A stretch of DNA of 64,000 nt from Acidobacteriia bacterium AH_259_A11_L15 (GTDB lineage Bacteria; Acidobacteriota; Terriglobia; Acidiferrales; 2-02-FULL-67-57): positions 16,821 through 80,820 of the forward strand of contig JALLOH010000003.1 of assembly GCA_027717655.1 (NCBI GenBank). Direction: 5' to 3'. The notes beneath the pieces are model-generated. The model ran no database searches. It saw only the letters and a list, made by a program, of their open reading frames with translations, and was not told the DNA's origin. The translations under genes and the position numbers were made by a program. Of this stretch, positions 48,336-56,843 are shown in pieces (the first letter of the stretch is position 1; every line of letters begins with the position of its first letter).

Positions 48336-49475
48336 CTATTGCTGGGTTCCTCGCCTGTACCTTTCCAATAGGTCACGGAGTTGGTCGAGCGGCAGGGCCT
48401 GGGCTTCGTGTCCCTGGTAGCCGCGGACGGTGGTGGCGCGGAGCAGGGAATTGTAGATGGCTTCCTCGGTGGCTTCGGCGACGGCCTGGAACAACGGCGA
48501 GAGCTGGTCGTCCCGAAGCAACGTGACCTCACCCGCCGGCTGCTCGCTCCGGTAGGGGATGCGCACGGATTCCGCGGTCGAGAAGGCGATGACGTAGTCG
48601 CCGCTGCCGTGCGAGAAGGACGCCCCGGTGCGCGCCATTCCCGCCAGGGCGCGCCGCGCCAGCCGCTCGAGTTGCCGGGCATCCAGAGGAGCGTCGGTGG
48701 CCACCACCATCATGCAGGAGCCGCTGCCGGGTTCGACGTATTCTTGGAACGCGTAACGCCCCAGCTCCCGGCCCACGGGCACCCCGTCAATGGTTAGAAT
48801 CCCGCCGTAGTTCGTCTGCACCAGCACTCCGACCGTATGACCGCCCAGGCTCTCCGGCAGCCGCCGCGAGGAGGTGCCGATGCCTCCCTTAAAGCCGAAG
48901 GCCACCGTCCCCGTTCCGGCGCCCACCGAGCCTTCTTCTACCGGGCCGGGCGTGGCGGCCCGCACTGCTTCCAGGAAGTCTTCGGGGCGCAGGGGCCGCC
49001 GGCGGATGTTGCTGAGGAAGCCGTCGTTCGTCTCTCCGACCACCGGGTTGACCGAGCCCACGCTTTCGTTGCCCGGCTGGGCCAGGGTGTAGTCGACCAG
49101 CGCCGCCGCGGCCTCCCAGACGTTCATCGTGTTGGTCAGCAGGATGGGGGTCTCAAGTTGCCCCAGCTCGTTGACCTGCGTCGAGCCCACCAGTTTCCCG
49201 AAGCCATTGCCCACCACGATGGCGGCCGGGACTTTTTCTTGGAACACGTTGCCCCCGTGCGGCAGGATGGCCGTGGCTCCGGTGCGGAGGTCTTCTCCTT
49301 CCCTCAGCGTGAAGTGGCCCACGCGCACGCCCTCCACGTCGGTGATGGCGTTCAGGGGGCCGGGCGAAAAGATTCCCGGCTCGATTCCCAGCGCCCGCGC
49401 TCGCGGGCGCACCGGGTCTTGGGCCAGCAGCGGCAGGCTGGCGGCCAATAGGCTGACGAGAAGCAAGCGACGCAT
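48336..49475 (-). CDS. DmpA-type aminopeptidase (S58 family), secreted
   Basis: A 379-aa autoproteolytic Ntn-type hydrolase. The signal peptide is MRRLLLVSLLAASLPLLAQ. The family pattern is clear: PGPLNAITDVEGVRVGHFTL near the mature start, TNTMNVWEAAAALVDYTL, and the cleavage region EPGSGSCMMVVATDAPL, where the protein splits before a serine that becomes the nucleophile. Such enzymes remove N-terminal residues from peptides, including D- or beta-residues. GGAGGGAGCT before the ATG at 49475 fixes the start; the track's extension is not needed. Confidence 0.88.
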   Translation of the reverse strand: MRRLLLVSLLAASLPLLAQDPVRPRARALGIEPGIFSPGPLNAITDVEGVRVGHFTLREGEDLRTGATAILPHGGNVFQEKVPAAIVVGNGFGKLVGSTQVNELGQLETPILLTNTMNVWEAAAALVDYTLAQPGNESVGSVNPVVGETNDGFLSNIRRRPLRPEDFLEAVRAATPGPVEEGSVGAGTGTVAFGFKGGIGTSSRRLPESLGGHTVGVLVQTNYGGILTIDGVPVGRELGRYAFQEYVEPGSGSCMMVVATDAPLDARQLERLARRALAGMARTGASFSHGSGDYVIAFSTAESVRIPYRSEQPAGEVTLLRDDQLSPLFQAVAEATEEAIYNSLLRATTVRGYQGHEAQALPLDQLRDLLERYRRGTQQ

Positions 49476-49602
49476 AGCTCCCTCCGTGCGGTCGAAGTCG
49501 GAACCGATTGTAGTGCGGGCGCGCGGCGCCGCCACGCTTTTTCCGCTGCCCGGTCGGTGCTAGAATGTCCTTCTTCGCAATCCACTCCCAAGGAGCCACC
49601 CA

Positions 49603-50955
49603 ATGCGACGCGCAGGCTTTCGCGGGGCCACCCTGTTGTTGATTCTGGTTGGGCTTTTGTTCGCCGTGGGCGCAGCGGTCGCCCAACGGGCCGACTCCGA
49701 GCCAGTCTTGGCGCTGGTGGGCGGGCGGTTGATTGACGGCTACGGCGGGCCACCGCTCGAGAACTCCGTCATCCTGGTGCGCGGGAATCGCATCGAGGCC
49801 GTGGGCCGCGAGGGCGAATTGGAAATCCCTGAAGGCGCCCGAGTCATCTCGACCGACGGCTACACGGTGCTGCCCGGGCTGATGGACATGCACGTGCATT
49901 TGATGATTCTGGGCCACGCCGACTACGACTACTGGTTCCGCGAGTACCGCGACCGCTGGCGCGACGTCATCATGCCCATCTCGGCCCGCGAGCTACTGCT
50001 CGCCGGCGTCACTACGGTCCGCGACATGGGCGCGCCGCTCGAGGACATCCTGGCCGTGCGCGACCGCATCGCCCGTGGGGAGATTCCCGGCCCGCGCGTT
50101 TTCGCCAGCGGGCCCTTCCTGCAAAAGAGAGTGCGGCCGCTCGAAGGCGCGTTCCGCTGGACGGTCAACGGCCCCGAGGATGCGCGCGCCAAGACCCAGC
50201 GCTTGATTGACGCCGGCGTGGACCTGATCAAGGTGATCGACCAAGACCGGATGACCCTGGAGGAGTTGCAAGCCATCGTGGAGACCGCGCACGCCGCCGG
50301 CCTCCACGTCACCGCGCACGCCCACCGCGCCGAAGAGATTCGTCAGGCCCTCCGCGCCGGGGTGGATTCGTTGGAGCACACTGGCTTGGCCACCCAGCCC
50401 GGCTACCCGGAGGACGTGCTGGCGATGCTGCGCGAGCGCAGCGCCTCGCTCTACTGGTGCCCGACCATCGAGGGGCTCTACCTCTATCCCTACACGGTAG
50501 ATGAATTCCCCGAGCGGCTGGACGACCCGCGCCTGCAGCAGGACCTGCCGCCGGACATCTACGAGGACGTGCGCCGCTCGCTTGAGAACCCGGAGCGCAT
50601 GCCCTACTTCCAACTGGTGCGCCGCCGGGTGCCGACCCTGGCCCACAAGTTCGACCAGATGCGCAGCACCGGGGTGACCCTGATCACCGGCACCGACTCC
50701 GGCATCCCCATGAACTTCCACTTCGACTCCACCTGGCGGGAACTGGATGCCTTCGTCCGCCTGGGAGTGGACCCGATGGCCGCTATCCAGGCGGCGACCT
50801 TCTGGCCGGCGAGGCTGCTGGGGCGCGACGACCTGGGCGCGGTGGCCCCGGGCAAGCTGGCCGACATCATCGTGGTGGATGGCGATCCGCTGCGCTCGAT
50901 GGAGGCCCTGCGCCACGTGGTGCACGTGGTGAAGGACGGCGTGGTCTACAAGTAA
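49603..50955 (+). CDS. Secreted metal-dependent amidohydrolase
   Basis: A 450-aa amidohydrolase with a signal peptide (FRGATLLLILVGLLFAVGAA). The metal ligands appear in order: GLMDMHVHL (HxH) near residue 100, a lysine in DLIKVIDQD, the histidines of HVTAHAHRAEE and SLEHTGLA, and the aspartate in LITGTDSGIP. The C-terminal ADIIVVDGDPL strand is typical of the imidazolonepropionase/prolidase-like group. The substrate is not evident; peptide or amide hydrolysis in the periplasm is likely. It is divergent from the DmpA-like gene, a reasonable partner in peptide scavenging. Confidence 0.85.
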   Translation: MRRAGFRGATLLLILVGLLFAVGAAVAQRADSEPVLALVGGRLIDGYGGPPLENSVILVRGNRIEAVGREGELEIPEGARVISTDGYTVLPGLMDMHVHLMILGHADYDYWFREYRDRWRDVIMPISARELLLAGVTTVRDMGAPLEDILAVRDRIARGEIPGPRVFASGPFLQKRVRPLEGAFRWTVNGPEDARAKTQRLIDAGVDLIKVIDQDRMTLEELQAIVETAHAAGLHVTAHAHRAEEIRQALRAGVDSLEHTGLATQPGYPEDVLAMLRERSASLYWCPTIEGLYLYPYTVDEFPERLDDPRLQQDLPPDIYEDVRRSLENPERMPYFQLVRRRVPTLAHKFDQMRSTGVTLITGTDSGIPMNFHFDSTWRELDAFVRLGVDPMAAIQAATFWPARLLGRDDLGAVAPGKLADIIVVDGDPLRSMEALRHVVHVVKDGVVYK

Positions 50956-50962
50956 GCGGGGG

Positions 50963-51661
50963 TTACGGGGTCAGGCGCCGGCGGATGAATTCGAGGACCT
51001 CAGGCTCCAGGGGCTCCTTGAGCTGGAAGCGAAAGACTTTGTCGCGGCCGAACAGGAGTGCCTGGTCTTCATAAGTATAGACGTCAAGCTCGTAGGCGGA
51101 ATTGTGTTCGATGCGCTTGATGTCCATGTATTTCCAGAGCCGGCGGTCCTTCTCCCGGCCGGTCACATACTCGATGTAGTTGGGGGTGATCTTCAGCGTG
51201 CCTTCGCAACCGCCGAAGACGTGGCGGTGCTTGACCGCCACCTCGTAGCGGCCGCCGGGCGGCGTGGCCGGAGGCTGCGGCTCCGGGTTCTCGCGCAGGC
51301 GGGTAACGATGAAGTTGAAGAGCTCGTCGGTGACGTTACCGTCCTGGAAAGTAAAATCGAAGGGTTTGTCGCGCCCCAGTTGCAGTGTCTGGTCCTCGTA
51401 GGTGTAGAGGGTGAGTTTCCGTTCCCCTTTGCGCTCGATGCGCTTGATCTGGCTGTAGGTCCAGATGCGCGCGTCCTGCCGGTAGTCGGTTTGGTAGCGC
51501 ACCTGGGTTTCGGTCACGATCAATTCTCCCTGGCAGCTACCCATCGCATGCTGGTGCTTGACCCTGTAGGTGAAGGTCTTGGCCGAGCCGGCCTGCGGGG
51601 CCAGCAGCCAAGCCAGAACCGCCGCGGCCAACCAGGCGCTTTTTCTCCCTTTGGTCCCCAT
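50963..51661 (-). CDS. Secreted protein of two duplicated PH-like domains
   Basis: A 232-aa exported protein, unknown family. After the signal (SAWLAAAVLAWLLAPQAGS) come two copies of one unit of about 90 residues. The first has VKHQHAMGSCQGELIVTE, IKRIERKGERKLTLYTYEDQ and LGRDKPFDF. The second has VKHRHVFGGCEGTLKITP, IKRIEHNSAYELDVYTYEDQ and FGRDKVFRF. The strand pattern resembles GRAM or PH-type folds. Each unit has one cysteine in the same place, so a disulfide between the units is possible. The function is unknown. It is convergent with the amidohydrolase, 7 bases apart. Confidence 0.75.
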   Translation of the reverse strand: MGTKGRKSAWLAAAVLAWLLAPQAGSAKTFTYRVKHQHAMGSCQGELIVTETQVRYQTDYRQDARIWTYSQIKRIERKGERKLTLYTYEDQTLQLGRDKPFDFTFQDGNVTDELFNFIVTRLRENPEPQPPATPPGGRYEVAVKHRHVFGGCEGTLKITPNYIEYVTGREKDRRLWKYMDIKRIEHNSAYELDVYTYEDQALLFGRDKVFRFQLKEPLEPEVLEFIRRRLTP

Positions 51662-51737
51662 CCGCTTTTTCTCCCGGTTTCTTCCTCCCTGTCAGCATTC
51701 TCCCATCCGTCCTGGGTGGCGTCAAGGGAGCCGGCTC

Positions 51738-51771
51738 CCCGGTTGACAACCGGGACAACCCCCGGTAGGCT
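51738..51771 (+). promoter_or_regulatory. Sigma70-like promoter with palindrome, upstream of the RsbW-like gene
   Basis: TTGACA (51743-51748) and TAGGCT (51766-51771) lie 17 bases apart, pointing to the gene at 51818. The -35 box is the centre of the perfect palindrome CCCGGTTGACAACCGGG (51738-51754), suggesting repression by a dimeric regulator. Confidence 0.55.
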
Positions 51772-51817
51772 CTAGGGGTTCGTCCGGAGCCTGAAATCGA
51801 ACCCTGACGCGGAGTTT

Positions 51818-52291
51818 ATGAACCAAGAAGCGCGCCGCGTGAACGTCACCCTGGAGACCAAGATCGAGTGTATGGATCTTGGCGAAGAAGTCGCCCGGCG
51901 GGTGGCGATGACAGCCGGCTTCGACGAGGACGAGCAGCACAAGATTTGCATGGCGGTGCGCGAGTGCCTGATCAACGCCCTGCAGCATGGCAATCGCCAG
52001 GACCCCCGCAAGCCCATCGGGCTCAGCTTCGTGCTCCACCCCGACCGTTTGGTGGTGCAGATTCGAGACCAGGGCAAGGGATTTGACCTGGCAGCCATTT
52101 CCGATCCGCTGGCGGAGAAGCACTTGATGAAGTCGTCGGGCCGAGGACTGTTCCTGGTGCGCTGCTTCATGGATGAGTTGCAAGTGGAAAGCGGGCGCAA
52201 CGGGGGCGCGGTGGTCACGATGACGAAACGCTATTCTTCCAACCACAACGGACAAGTGGGAGCTGAAGTGGAAAAGGAGAGACAGCAGTGA
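51818..52291 (+). CDS. RsbW-like anti-sigma factor / serine kinase
   Basis: A 157-aa GHKL-type ATPase of the RsbW/SpoIIAB family. The N-box is RECLINALQHGNR, the G1 box VQIRDQGKGFD and the G2 region KSSGRGLFLVRCFMDE. Such proteins bind a sigma factor or phosphorylate a STAS antagonist. The next gene, overlapping its stop by four bases, is exactly such a STAS protein, so the two form a partner switch. The SpoIIE-type phosphatase at 61.8 kb could supply the opposing activity. No sigma factor gene is nearby. Confidence 0.88.
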   Translation: MNQEARRVNVTLETKIECMDLGEEVARRVAMTAGFDEDEQHKICMAVRECLINALQHGNRQDPRKPIGLSFVLHPDRLVVQIRDQGKGFDLAAISDPLAEKHLMKSSGRGLFLVRCFMDELQVESGRNGGAVVTMTKRYSSNHNGQVGAEVEKERQQ

Positions 52292-52632
52292 GCGTGAAAA
52301 TCAACAGGCGTGAGGTAGGCGAGGTCACGGTAGTGGACTTGAATGGGCGGCTGACCCTAGGGGATGCCAGCGCCCAACTGCGGGATACCCTGCGGGAGTT
52401 GCTGGAGAAGGGGCAGAAGAAGATCGTCCTGAACCTGGGTCAGGTGGCTTATATCGACAGTTCCGGACTCGGGGAGTTGGTTTCCGGGTTTACCACCGTG
52501 AAGAACCAGGGGGGACAGTTGAAACTGGCCAACCTCACCCAGAAGGTCAACGACTTGCTGACCATCACCAAGCTTTACACCGTCTTCGAAGTCCACAACG
52601 ACGAGAAGGCGGCCGTCCAGAGCTTCAGCTAA
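52288..52632 (+). CDS. STAS-domain anti-sigma factor antagonist
   Basis: A 114-aa STAS protein of the SpoIIAA/RsbV type. VVDLNGRLTLGDASAQL and KIVLNLGQVAYIDSSGLGEL are characteristic, the serine pair in DSSG being the phosphorylation site. Dephosphorylated protein would bind the RsbW-like kinase and free its target. The GTG start overlaps the kinase stop (GTGA). The C-terminal half (TITKLYTVFEVHNDEKAAV) is standard. Together with the kinase it forms a two-gene operon under the promoter at 51.74 kb. Confidence 0.9.
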   Translation: MSVKINRREVGEVTVVDLNGRLTLGDASAQLRDTLRELLEKGQKKIVLNLGQVAYIDSSGLGELVSGFTTVKNQGGQLKLANLTQKVNDLLTITKLYTVFEVHNDEKAAVQSFS

Positions 52633-52710
52633 ACGCTTTCTCTTCCCCCGGGGGGCGAGAGATTTGCCGCCGGCGCCCGGGAGGAAGCCAAGGCGGCCAA
52701 GAAACCGGCT

Positions 52711-53097
52711 ATGCCCATCGCCACTCAGTTCTCCTTGAAGCTGGAAAACCGCCCGGGAGCGCTGGCGACGACTTGCTCGGAGCTGGCCGCCAAGGCGGTC
52801 AACATTCAGGCGATTGTGGCCGAGGCGTGGCAGCCGGGCAGGGTGCGGCTGGTGGTGAACAACACGGAGACAGCGCGAAAGGTTTTTGAGGCTAAGGGGA
52901 TTGACTTCAGCGAAGAGAAGGTGCTGGTCGTGCGGCTCTCGGATCGTCCCGGTGCGCTGGGGCGCATCACCCGCAAGCTGGCCGAGAATCAAATCAACAT
53001 CGACTACGCTTACGGCAGCATCGAGAAGGGCGCCCCGAAGGCGCTGGTGATCCTGGGCGTCTCCGAGCTGGAAAAGGCCGCCGCCCTGGTGAAGTAA
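52711..53097 (+). CDS. Tandem ACT-domain protein
   Basis: A 128-aa protein made of two ACT domains: SLKLENRPGALATTCSELAAK and VRLSDRPGALGRITRKLAENQ. ACT domains bind amino acids and tune enzymes allosterically; free-standing pairs are regulators of unknown target in many bacteria. The start at 52711 is the first sensible ATG. It follows the STAS gene after 78 bases and is probably read with it, although a direct functional link is not established. Confidence 0.85.
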   Translation: MPIATQFSLKLENRPGALATTCSELAAKAVNIQAIVAEAWQPGRVRLVVNNTETARKVFEAKGIDFSEEKVLVVRLSDRPGALGRITRKLAENQINIDYAYGSIEKGAPKALVILGVSELEKAAALVK

Positions 53098-53102
53098 CCC
53101 TC

Positions 53103-53258
53103 CTATAGTTCCTTCAGGTGACAGGCCAGAAGCTCCAGTGTCTTCTGCCAGGCGTCCTGCGCCGCGGCTTCCCGGTAGGAAGGGCGGGTGGTGTGGGCGA
53201 AGGCATGACCCGCGCCGACCAACGGTAGCAAGAAGACGAGCGCGCGGCAGCGTTTCAT
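53103..53258 (-). pseudogene. Remnant of a dienelactone hydrolase C-terminus
   Basis: The minus-strand frame reads LPLVGAGHAFAHTTRPSYRE, then AAAQDAWQKTLELLACHL. This is the last quarter of dienelactone hydrolase-like proteins, with the catalytic histidine in GAGHAF, but nothing of the N-terminal alpha/beta-hydrolase domain or nucleophile remains. The frame happens to start within the stop of the DUF971 gene (ATGA). I judge it a deletion remnant rather than a real 51-aa protein. Confidence 0.7.
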
Positions 53259-53626
53259 TGCGACTCCCCTTTCCGGCTCGTCCGGCACTCGGGACAAGGG
53301 CAGATTCGGCGGAGGTAATCGAAGCTGTAGATGCCGGTGGCGTGGGCGTCGCTGAAGTCGAAGCGGACGGCGTAGTGGCCGACGGGCTCCGCCTGCACGG
53401 CGCGGACGCGCTCTTGGTAGAGGGGCAGGTCGCTCTGGAGTCGGGCGCCGGTGACGCTCTGGTGGCGGGCGCGGCGGTCGTTACAGGTGGCGCAAGGGCA
53501 GTGCTCGCGCAGGTAGGGGAAGGTGTAGTGGCTGTGGTGAGCGTCGCGCCAGTCGATCTTCATCCCTTCTCCGCTGGTCAGGAGAATTTTGACCTTGGTC
53601 GGCTCGGCGCGCGGGTCTTCGGCCAT
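53255..53626 (-). CDS. DUF971 family protein
   Basis: A 123-aa protein with the DUF971 pattern: KIDWRDAHHSHYTFPYLREHCPCATCND in the middle (cysteines able to bind metal) and the end DYLRRICPCPECRTSRKG. DUF971 occurs as the N-terminal domain of gamma-butyrobetaine hydroxylase and as single proteins, often near iron-sulfur assembly factors. The ATG at 53626 is used; the track extends 39 codons upstream without support. Confidence 0.8.
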   Translation of the reverse strand: MAEDPRAEPTKVKILLTSGEGMKIDWRDAHHSHYTFPYLREHCPCATCNDRRARHQSVTGARLQSDLPLYQERVRAVQAEPVGHYAVRFDFSDAHATGIYSFDYLRRICPCPECRTSRKGESQ

Positions 53627-53772
53627 GCCAGGAGAGCGTAGCAGCCTTTGGTCCGGAAAGGAATCCGCCAATAGTAGCCGCGGCCCGCTCCCAGAAAATT
53701 TCGTTTCGGATAGGCACGCCTCCAGGGCTTCCTTTAGAATCACACCCGCAAACGTGTCGGAGGAGGTGTGGC

Positions 53773-55215
53773 ATGCGAGTGGGAAGATTCTGGAGGATCG
53801 TAGCCGCCGTAGGACTGTTGGCGCTGCCGCTGGGAGCGGAGGAACCCACCGCCAAGCGTGAACTGGAAGAGTTGAAAACCCAGGTGGCGGCCCAGCAGCA
53901 GCAGATTCGCGAGCTCCAGGAAGTGTTGCGCCGGCAGGCGGCCGCCCTGGAACGCCTGGAGCGCCAGCTAGGGGAAGGCGGCCGGGCCAGTGAATATCAG
54001 TCCGCGTCCAACTCGCCCCCGGTGGATGACCCCACCCCCCAAGCCTCTCTGGAAGGGCGCCTCGAAGAGCTGGAGAACCGGGTGGCCGAGAACGAGACCC
54101 AAGACCAAAGTCTTCTGAGGCGCCTGGGCAGCTTCAGCTTCAGCGGCGACTTGCGGGTGCGCTACGAGCCCTTCTTCCAGGACGGCCGCCCGCAGCGCCA
54201 CCGGGAGCGCGCCCGGCTGCGCTTCCAGGCCCGGGCCCGCATCAGCGACGAATTGAGCGGGGGCCTGCGCCTGGCCACGGGGAATCTCGACGACCCCATC
54301 ACCTCCAATCAGACCTTAACCGGCTTTTTCGCGCGCAAGACGTTCAACTTGGAGCGCTTCTGGCTGACCTACGAGCCGAAACAGGCGCCGTGGCTCTCGG
54401 TCACCGCGGGCAAATTCGCCTATCCCTGGTATCGCACCGAGTTGACCTTCGATAACGACTTGAACCCGGAGGGCTTCAGCGAGACGCTCTCCTTCGACTT
54501 TTCCGATTCGCCGCTGACCAACCTGACCGTGGTCGGCTTCCAGTTGCCCTTCAACGAACTTTCCTCGGCGGGCGACAGCTTCATCTGGGGCGGCCAGGTA
54601 CAGAGCCACTGGCGGCTCAGCGACCGCGCTCGGCTGGGCCTGTACGCCACCGGGATGAACTTCCGCAACGTAGGCGCCATCGCCCGGGCCATTGACACCG
54701 GCAGCTTGAAACCGAGCCTGCCGCTCACCAACAGCGCGCGCACGGACGCGGGCGGCAATATCCTCGGCTTCGCGGAGCGGTTTGCTTACCTGGATCTTAT
54801 CGGGGAGCTGCGCTACCGGCTGGCGCCGCGGTGGCCGCTGCGGGTGACCCTGGATTTCGTCAACAACGTCCGAGCTTCTAGCAGCGAGCGCAGCGGCTAC
54901 TGGGCGGAGGTGGCGGTGGGCCAGACAGCGGAGAAAGGCGATTGGCTGTTCGGCTACACCCTGATGCGGGTGGAGCGCGACGCCGTAATCGGGGCCTACA
55001 GCTTCAGCGATCTTCGGGCCTCGACCAACGTCATCAACCATCGCTTGCGGACTTCCTATCAGCCTCACAAGAACGTCACATTTGACTACACCTTGCTGGT
55101 GGGACGGCTCTTCAACCCGCAAGAAAACATCAGCCTGGTGCCCGCTGCCTTCCAGCCGCTGGCCCGGGACCCGTTCCTGAGCCGGATGCAGTTCGACGTG
55201 ATCTACAAGTTCTAG
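53773..55215 (+). CDS. Outer-membrane porin-like beta barrel with N-terminal coiled coil
   Basis: A 480-aa protein with a signal peptide (VGRFWRIVAAVGLLALPLGA), a coiled-coil segment (EELKTQVAAQQQQIRELQEV) and then about 350 residues of alternating strands rich in aromatic and polar residues (FSFSGDLRVRYEPFFQDG; FWLTYEPKQAPWLSVTAGKF). The last residue is phenylalanine (RMQFDVIYKF), the usual outer-membrane barrel signature. It resembles the putative-porin family with periplasmic coiled coil. The transported substrate is unknown. Confidence 0.82.
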   Translation: MRVGRFWRIVAAVGLLALPLGAEEPTAKRELEELKTQVAAQQQQIRELQEVLRRQAAALERLERQLGEGGRASEYQSASNSPPVDDPTPQASLEGRLEELENRVAENETQDQSLLRRLGSFSFSGDLRVRYEPFFQDGRPQRHRERARLRFQARARISDELSGGLRLATGNLDDPITSNQTLTGFFARKTFNLERFWLTYEPKQAPWLSVTAGKFAYPWYRTELTFDNDLNPEGFSETLSFDFSDSPLTNLTVVGFQLPFNELSSAGDSFIWGGQVQSHWRLSDRARLGLYATGMNFRNVGAIARAIDTGSLKPSLPLTNSARTDAGGNILGFAERFAYLDLIGELRYRLAPRWPLRVTLDFVNNVRASSSERSGYWAEVAVGQTAEKGDWLFGYTLMRVERDAVIGAYSFSDLRASTNVINHRLRTSYQPHKNVTFDYTLLVGRLFNPQENISLVPAAFQPLARDPFLSRMQFDVIYKF

Positions 55216-55339
55216 GCTCCGGGCTTCCTACCGCCTCGCGAAACGCGGGCCGATCCGGGGCGCGTAACCAAGGCGGGGGAGAGAACATCCAATTAAGAGG
55301 CACAGCCAAAGAATCCTGATCTTGGGAGGAGGTTTCACC

Positions 55340-55984
55340 ATGAAGCTGCAACAGGTAGAGAAGGTAGTGTTGGGGATGGCGCTGGCAGGAGTGCTGGGTC
55401 TGCCGGGCGTGGCGCGCGCCCAGACCAGCGTACGAGTGCCCGAGGGCACGAAGATTGTCTTTACCCTCAATGACACCCTGAGCACCAAGCACAACCGGAG
55501 AGGCGACCATTTTAGCGGCGTGGTCCACCGCTCGATACGGGTCGGGAACCAGGTCGTCATTCCCGAGGGTAGCGTGGTGCGGGGCACCGTCGGAAGAGTC
55601 GAGCGCCCGGGCCGGGTAAAGGGCCGGGCGAAACTCAGCCTGCACTTTGAGGAAATCGAGTTGCCCAACGGCACCCGGATCGACTTGTCCGCCTCCCTCG
55701 TCGAGCTGGACGAAGAAGAGAAGGAGAGCGTGAACTCGGAAGGCACGGTGGTGGGGCAAGGTTCGAAGAAGCGCGATGTAACCGAAACCGCCGCTGGGGC
55801 CGGCATCGGCACCGCCATCGGCGCCATTGCGGGTGGCGGCAAGGGGGCGGCCATCGGGGCCGGAGCCGGGGCCGCCGCAGGCCTTGGGGTGGTCCTCCTC
55901 CAGCGCGGCAAGGACATCAAGCTCAAGCGCGGCCGGGAGATGAGCATCCAGCTCGACCGCCCGCTGCTCGTCCCCGTCCAGTAG
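55340..55984 (+). CDS. Secreted glycine-zipper protein
   Basis: A 214-aa exported protein. The signal peptide is VVLGMALAGVLGLPGVARA. A beta-rich domain follows (VRVPEGTKIVFTLNDTLSTK; NQVVIPEGSVVRGTVGRVERPG), then a glycine-zipper stretch GAGIGTAIGAIAGGGKGAAI, and a final strand region. Proteins of this type are abundant in Acidobacteriota and probably sit in the envelope. GGAGG eight bases before the ATG at 55340 favours it over the track start. A strong terminator follows. The function is not known. Confidence 0.78.
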   Translation: MKLQQVEKVVLGMALAGVLGLPGVARAQTSVRVPEGTKIVFTLNDTLSTKHNRRGDHFSGVVHRSIRVGNQVVIPEGSVVRGTVGRVERPGRVKGRAKLSLHFEEIELPNGTRIDLSASLVELDEEEKESVNSEGTVVGQGSKKRDVTETAAGAGIGTAIGAIAGGGKGAAIGAGAGAAAGLGVVLLQRGKDIKLKRGREMSIQLDRPLLVPVQ

Positions 55985-56004
55985 CTGCCGGAAACGAAAA
56001 AATC

Positions 56005-56035
56005 AAGGGTGGCCAGGAGCCACCCTTTTTTTTTT
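56005..56035 (+). terminator. Rho-independent terminator
   Basis: AAGGGTGGC and GCCACCCTT form a perfect nine-base stem with the loop CAGGA, followed by ten T residues. It ends the glycine-zipper transcription unit. Confidence 0.95.
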
Positions 56036-56055
56036 GCGTAGGGCGGCTCCGCGTG

Positions 56056-56625
56056 CTAGCGGCCGCGCTGGTAGCGGCCCAGCAATTCGGCTTGCCCCCG
56101 GATGTGGCCCCGCATAGCCCGCTCCAGGTCGGCCTTGGTGGCGCCGGGGCGGAGATCGAGCTTCGTGTCCAGCGCGTACAGCTTGAAGAAGTAGCGGTGC
56201 GCCGGGCCCGGCGGCGGGCAAGGGCCGCCGTAGCCGATCTTCCGGAAGTCGTTCGTGCCCTGGCGGGTCCCGTTCGGGAGCTCTCTCTCCTTGGCGATGT
56301 TTTCCGCTAGCTGCCCTGCGTCGGCGGGCAGGTTGAAAAGCACCCAGTGCACCCAGGTGCCCACCGGGGCGTCGGGGTCGTCCATGATCAAGGCGAGGCT
56401 CTGGGTGCCGACCGGGGGCTCGTCCCAGCGCAGCGCCGGGGAGACGTCCGGCCCGTCGCAGGTGAATTTCTTGGGAATGTTCCCGTCGGGTTGAAAGGCG
56501 GTGCTGGAAAGTTGGAATGCCATCGTGAGCTCTCCTTCCGGGCCGCCGGGGCTTGGGCCTTGGGCGCAAGCCAGCGCTGAGGCGGCCAGCAGCAAACAAG
56601 CTATTCGGATAACAATGCCTGTCAC
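56056..56625 (-). CDS. YbhB/YbcL family (PEBP-like) protein
   Basis: A 189-aa member of the phosphatidylethanolamine-binding-protein fold. A signal-like N-terminus (RIACLLLAASALACAQ) precedes the domain, with KKFTCDGPDVSPALRW, SLALIMDDPDAPVGTWVHWVLFN and YGGPCPPPGPAHRYFFKLYAL, all family hallmarks. The cysteine in ALACAQ could be a lipobox, so it may be a lipoprotein. Bacterial homologues have no agreed substrate. It lies between the terminator and the tRNA. Confidence 0.88.
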   Translation of the reverse strand: MTGIVIRIACLLLAASALACAQGPSPGGPEGELTMAFQLSSTAFQPDGNIPKKFTCDGPDVSPALRWDEPPVGTQSLALIMDDPDAPVGTWVHWVLFNLPADAGQLAENIAKERELPNGTRQGTNDFRKIGYGGPCPPPGPAHRYFFKLYALDTKLDLRPGATKADLERAMRGHIRGQAELLGRYQRGR

Positions 56626-56669
56626 GTCGCGCTCCTCCCCGGCGAAGCTGGCCCCGCAAACGGCGGGGC

Positions 56670-56746
56670 TGGCGCGCCCGGCAGGACTCGAACCTGCAAC
56701 CGCCGGATTAGAAATCCGAAGCTCTATCCGGTTGAGCTACGGGCGC
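56670..56746 (-). tRNA. tRNA-Arg (anticodon TCT)
   Basis: The minus strand folds as a cloverleaf: acceptor GCGCCCG / CGGGCGC, anticodon loop TTTCTAA with TCT in the middle, T arm GCAGGTTCGAGTCCTGC, and an encoded CCA end. It reads AGA codons. There is no integration scar beside it. Confidence 0.95.
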
Positions 56747-56843
56747 GTGCTGGTAGCAGTATAGCTGGGGTGAGCGGAGGCAGGAAAGTGAAGAAGCAAG
56801 GAGACAGGGAAGCAGGAGGCAGAGAAGCAGGGAGGCAGAGGTG

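Noticed and set aside
49993-50925. 310-aa minus-strand ORF over the amidohydrolase
   Set aside because: It is a GC-driven shadow with His/Gly-rich composition; the plus frame has a signal peptide and ordered metal ligands.
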